Part shown: in pieces, positions 34,751 through 37,798 of the stretch | Numbering within the stretch: the first letter of the stretch is position 1 | Layout: the number at the start of each line of letters is the position of its first letter | Assembly: GCA_030741055.1 (NCBI GenBank) | Contig: JASLWC010000009.1 | Span: 1 to 37,798 of the forward strand | Direction: 5' to 3' | Origin: Prochlorococcaceae cyanobacterium ETNP18_MAG_14 | GTDB taxonomy: Bacteria > Cyanobacteriota > Cyanobacteriia > PCC-6307 > Cyanobiaceae | Length of the DNA: 37,798 nucleotides | Made by a program: the position numbers and the translations under genes | Notes under the pieces: model-generated | What the model was told of the DNA's origin: nothing | Seen by the model: only the letters and a program-made list of their open reading frames with translations | Databases searched by the model: none

Positions 34751-36341
34751 GCATATGAAGGGAAGAACTGTTCTCATCCTGATCAGGGCCAACGGCCATG
34801 GCCAGACCCTGCACACTGGGCTGTAGAGAGCCACCCGCAAGCTTTTGCACATAGCGCCAAGGGCGCCAATGCTGAAGCTGCCCGCGTCCTGGAATGGCAC
34901 CTAGAGCCAACTGCTGAGCCAGAGGGTAACTATCCCCGTTCAGTTCGTTCAGCTGGCTAAGGCGAGGCTGAAGAGCCTTGGTTTGCTTACGCTGCTGAAG
35001 AGCCGTTAAGGTTTGACCCCACCAGGCGAGACCAGGCTCCTGGTCCAAAGCAACGCCTAGCTGCGCCTCAAGGGAACCTTTAGTGCTGCTTTGTTGACGT
35101 GATAACCGAGTCCAAACTTGCAGAGGTTGCTGATCAGAGGGCAGATCAGAGCGAATAAAACCCTGCTCACTTAGAGCGTCATCAACCATCGAAATAGCTG
35201 GATGTTCCTGCTGGGTACCAACCACCCAGCCTTCTGGCTGCTGAAGCCACAGCAACGGTCCATCATCCAAGCCAGCAATCGTGGCTGCAGAGGAAACATC
35301 CGCTTTGGTGAGCTGCTGACGCAAGAATGGCCCTAGCCACTGCGCAAGCGGGTCATGATCTGTGGCATCGAGCAAACTAGAAGGTGAATTAATCAGGGCC
35401 AACGCCTCTGCCTGTCCACCAGCTGAGGCAGTGAGCTGAGCAAGGCCATCTCCGATCTCACTCACACTGATGACGTCTTCCAGGGGCTGCTTAAAACGCA
35501 ACACACCTTCCAAGGCCAAATCAGCCCCAGAAGGCTGAAAGGCAGCCACCAATCCCAATAAATCCTCACGTTTGCTTAGCTGCTCAGGCAAACCCAACCA
35601 TGAATTCAAAGCAGCTGGGGAGGCAATAACTACTGCAACACCATCGCCAAGCTGGCGCACCACACGAACGAGTTCATCATCGCCAAGTTGCTGCTGATCA
35701 GATAACTGCGAAACATCAAGGGTCTGCTCCAACACCTCACGGCCGGAGGCAAGCAACAGCAAGTCATCGTCGATCAATGCTGTAGCTAAAGGCTGAGGAT
35801 CACGTCCGGACAAAGCCCCTTGGCCACTAATGACCCCCATCCCCCGGTATCGGCTGATCTGCAAATCTGTACCCGCCAGACTGCGGGCTTGCCAAAAGCG
35901 CTGCAAGAAACGCTTAGCCCCATCTTGATCACGGCTCTCTAGAACCAAAAGCCAACCCATAGATCCCTCTGGCCCTTCGGGTTCCAACAAGGCCATACTC
36001 ACTTGAGGGCCTAGCCAATCGCCCAACTCCGACTCGAAATCCAATCCAGCGAGGGCAAAAGCACCATCGCGAATTTGTTGGGCACGATCGCGAACCACAC
36101 GACGATGACGTGATGGAGCTACAGCCTGGGCATAGGCCGGCACACGAACTGAATCCACTAACCAATGGATAGAAAGCGTGGCCTGTTTAGGCACAAACCT
36201 TGCTGCACGTGGCAGCTCCAGAGGCTGATCAACCAAGCGAAGCGGGTTTTGACGAGCCATAGTCCATCCGAGGCCCGCCACCATTGAGAGCAAGACAAGC
36301 ACCGTGGCCACTAAGGCAATCAGGAATGGGCGGGCCTTCAT
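34728..36341 (-). CDS. DUF3352 family protein, membrane-anchored
   Basis: A 537-residue cyanobacterial conserved protein. One N-terminal membrane helix (about 7-29, FLIALVATVLVLLSMVAGLGW) is followed by a large soluble region, presumably periplasmic or lumenal. Recurrent patterns such as PLATALIDDDLLLLASGREVLE and GWLLVLESRDQDGAKRFL are typical of DUF3352, and ALQQRKQTKALQPRLSQL near the C-terminus looks helical. No enzyme motif is visible. Function unknown. Its ATG overlaps the stop of a short upstream ORF (ATGA), and its end overlaps sixA by 23 bases. It leads the known part of the sixA-gltA-ndhA array. Confidence 0.85.
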   Translation of the reverse strand: MKARPFLIALVATVLVLLSMVAGLGWTMARQNPLRLVDQPLELPRAARFVPKQATLSIHWLVDSVRVPAYAQAVAPSRHRRVVRDRAQQIRDGAFALAGLDFESELGDWLGPQVSMALLEPEGPEGSMGWLLVLESRDQDGAKRFLQRFWQARSLAGTDLQISRYRGMGVISGQGALSGRDPQPLATALIDDDLLLLASGREVLEQTLDVSQLSDQQQLGDDELVRVVRQLGDGVAVVIASPAALNSWLGLPEQLSKREDLLGLVAAFQPSGADLALEGVLRFKQPLEDVISVSEIGDGLAQLTASAGGQAEALALINSPSSLLDATDHDPLAQWLGPFLRQQLTKADVSSAATIAGLDDGPLLWLQQPEGWVVGTQQEHPAISMVDDALSEQGFIRSDLPSDQQPLQVWTRLSRQQSSTKGSLEAQLGVALDQEPGLAWWGQTLTALQQRKQTKALQPRLSQLNELNGDSYPLAQQLALGAIPGRGQLQHWRPWRYVQKLAGGSLQPSVQGLAMAVGPDQDENSSSLHMRVRLNLG

Positions 36342-36469
36342 GGGCCGGCATTGTGAGGATTTAGATCATCTTTATCCATGAACCGTCTTGCGCCCAGTGT
36401 TTGGCTCATAAAGGCAACATCAATGCATCGAAATTCAAAGCTCTCAGCAGAAGTCAGCTGAACCGCCAA
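36338..36469 (-). CDS. Possible 43-residue ORF coupled to the DUF3352 gene
   Basis: A frame in the 331-base gap upstream of the DUF3352 gene. It starts at a TTG (36469), reads MAVQLTSAESFEFR, then CIDVAFMSQTLGARRFMDKD, and stops with TGA at 36340-36338, which overlaps the DUF3352 ATG (ATGA). That junction and a protein-like composition favour expression or a recent gene remnant. An in-frame ATG (MSQTLG) is an alternative start. No Shine-Dalgarno is obvious and no family is recognised. It may be the second half of a broken gene together with the ORF at 36482-36613. Confidence 0.35.
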   Translation of the reverse strand: MAVQLTSAESFEFRCIDVAFMSQTLGARRFMDKDDLNPHNAGP

Positions 36470-36672
36470 TTTCAGTTAACTTCACCTAGCCAGAGCTGTT
36501 GCAAAGGCTGAACTAAAACGATGATCTTCAATCAGGCAATGGGCATCGACACAAAGCAGCGGTGGAGTTGAAACCAAGGCCCACCGGAGCTGAACCACAA
36601 TCAAAGAGTTCATGACAGAGCGAAGAAGAACACCAAACACCCCCGTAGCATCAACATCCCGACGTCACCACC
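36342..36672. other. 331-base gap between DUF3352 gene and hrcA
   Basis: This divergent gap must hold the promoters of the DUF3352-sixA-gltA-ndh array and of hrcA. Apart from the two short minus-strand ORFs listed separately, I see no CIRCE-like TTAGCACTC...GAGTGCTAA, no tRNA, no clear -35/-10 pair and no repeat. Confidence 0.6.
36482..36613 (-). CDS. Possible 43-residue ORF or 5' part of a decayed gene
   Basis: It starts at ATG 36613, begins MNSLIVVQLRWALVSTPPLL and ends TGA at 36482. The hydrophobic and then acidic composition resembles a real protein N-terminus. It ends 12 bases before the ORF at 36469-36338 begins, in a different frame, so a single gene of about 90 codons may have been split by a frameshift. 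I do not recognise the family. Confidence 0.3.
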   Translation of the reverse strand: MNSLIVVQLRWALVSTPPLLCVDAHCLIEDHRFSSAFATALAR

Positions 36673-37671
36673 TTGCAGTCGCTGCCCGCAAGACAACAGC
36701 AGGTGCTTCAAGCAACGGTGCATCACTACGTCGACACGATTGAACCTGTTGGCAGCAAAACCCTGGTGCAACGCTTTGGCCTAAAAGCCAGCGCCGCCAC
36801 GGTTCGTTCGGCAATGGGAGCCCTTGAACAGCGTGGCCTGCTAACCCAACCTCATACCTCGGCGGGAAGAGTGCCGAGTCCCCAGGGCTATCGCCACTAT
36901 GTGAACTGCTTGCTGCCGCCCCCAGGATCGGCGGCGCAGCACCTTGAACGGGAACTGACAAACCTCAGTCTGCGCTGGGCAGCTCTCGATGACTTGATGT
37001 GGCAATTGGCCCGTCGCCTCACCGATTTCACTGGCCTGATGAGCTTGATTACCAGGCCAGCACGTCAGAAGCCAACGCTTCAAGCAGTACGGCTGGTGCG
37101 CAGTGGCGACCGGCTGCTGGTGATGCTGGTGGAAAACTCAAACCACGCCAGTCATCTCAATCTGCGGCTGCCCCATGAAGCCACCCACGAACTAGAAGCC
37201 ATCGAGGAGTGGACCCGCGATCAACTAGCTGCAACGGGAAACGGCGAGATCGACTGGTTGAGCCTGCCACCGCAACTTCATCTGAGCGGTTCCGTTCTGC
37301 GTGAAGCGATCAGCAGTCACCGTCAATCGACAGCACCGATTGAATCGGAGGCAGTATTCCATGGCATGTCTAGGCTTCTGGCCCAGCCAGAATTCAGCAG
37401 TAGCGCCAGCCTCCAACCTTTACTTGAACTGATGGATACGCAGCCAGCTGCCGTTGTTCCAGTTGGCAATCAGCAGCTTGGGGGCGTGTGGATCGGCGCT
37501 GAACACCCTAAGAGCGCCCTGGAAGGCTGTTCCGTGGTGCAAGCGACTTATCACAGCTCAGGGGAAGGCATCGGACAGGTTGCTCTCGTTGGACCGATGC
37601 GCATGGCTTATGCCACAGCCAAGGCAGCCGTAAGCAGCGTGGCAAATCACCTTGAAAGGCTGCTCTGCTGA
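36673..37671 (+). CDS. hrcA: Heat-inducible transcription repressor HrcA
   Basis: A 332-residue repressor of groE/dnaK-type heat-shock operons. The N-terminal winged helix reads LPARQQQVLQATVHHYVDTIEPVGSKTL with the recognition part SAATVRSAMGALEQRGLLTQPHTSAGRVPS (38-70 region). A GAF-like domain with an inserted dimerisation region follows, and the end VGPMRMAYATAKAAVSSVANHLERLL is characteristic. HrcA binds CIRCE and its refolding by GroEL sets activity. The start is TTG at 36673, which leaves little room before the first helix. In the 127 bases after the stop I see no clear terminator. Confidence 0.93.
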   Translation: MQSLPARQQQVLQATVHHYVDTIEPVGSKTLVQRFGLKASAATVRSAMGALEQRGLLTQPHTSAGRVPSPQGYRHYVNCLLPPPGSAAQHLERELTNLSLRWAALDDLMWQLARRLTDFTGLMSLITRPARQKPTLQAVRLVRSGDRLLVMLVENSNHASHLNLRLPHEATHELEAIEEWTRDQLAATGNGEIDWLSLPPQLHLSGSVLREAISSHRQSTAPIESEAVFHGMSRLLAQPEFSSSASLQPLLELMDTQPAAVVPVGNQQLGGVWIGAEHPKSALEGCSVVQATYHSSGEGIGQVALVGPMRMAYATAKAAVSSVANHLERLLC

Positions 37672-37798
37672 TAGATACTGCTAGCTATTACTTGCAAGCT
37701 TTCTTGCTACGACTACCGAGCTTCTACAACAAGGTTCTCAGCGGCATAAGCGGCCAAATAAAAACTGGATAACTAGATGCAATGCACTGAGCATTTCG

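Noticed and set aside
34751-34900. Longer sixA reading upstream of 34750
   Set aside because: These codons are the shadow of the DUF3352 gene's C-terminus, and SixA proteins start just before the RHG motif.

Overview
The window reads as ordinary chromosome of a marine picocyanobacterium. Ycf3, Ycf34, RpaA, RpaB, RbcR, a PedR-like regulator, plant-type phytoene synthase and desaturase, and cyanobacterial NDH-1 subunits all point to an oxygenic phototroph. Tight gene packing, many GTG/TTG starts, base composition near half GC, and the close fit of several proteins to what I remember of low-light Prochlorococcus (MIT9313/MIT9303 type) suggest that clade. A marine Synechococcus is the alternative. 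I see no transposon, phage, CRISPR array, rRNA gene or plasmid function.

Layout. 1-326: end of an ABC transporter ATPase gene, tRNA-Asn(GTT) and a strong terminator. 574-5334: rpaA meets, tail to tail, a minus-strand operon of copper ATPase, tmk and holB with overlapping starts and stops. 5479-8324: ycf3, radA (minus) and the second OmpR-type regulator, rpaB. 8305-12367: the lipid cluster plsX-fabH-fabD-plsC, running straight on from rpaB. 12297-15626: minus-strand ycf34-tsaB-ydcF-like genes, divergent from cca (start codons physically overlap), then an RNA-binding protein gene behind a pyrimidine-rich leader. 15661-20944: carotenoid genes crtP-crtB, ndhM with a DUF3172 gene, the LysR regulator rbcR, and an NnrU-family gene that may be the zeta-carotene isomerase. 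20979-24757: ndhF and ndhD. 25022-28542: scpA, a sugar-phosphate nucleotidyltransferase, metF, a PedR-like regulator and a small Cys-containing protein. 36341 down to 28633: a long minus-strand array of DUF3352 gene, sixA, gltA, ndhA-ndhI-ndhG-ndhE, nadK and a CYTH phosphatase. The window ends with hrcA.

How they fit together. NDH-1 genes in three places (ndhM; ndhF-ndhD; ndhA-I-G-E) build the cyclic-electron-flow and respiratory complex. Citrate synthase and NAD kinase share the ndhA array, which links carbon entry and NADP supply to it. Carotenoid genes, Ycf3 and copper transport serve photosystem and electron-carrier biogenesis. RpaA, RpaB, RbcR and the PedR-like protein are light-, clock- or redox-linked regulators.

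I did not find a clearly new multi-gene system. The most unusual sequence structure is a perfect 23-bp inverted repeat inside nadK that looks like an inverted duplication captured in frame. Also worth checking are several unannotated small ORFs, an overlapping divergent start-codon pair, a long N-terminal extension on PlsX, and a pyrimidine tract in front of the RNA-binding protein gene.
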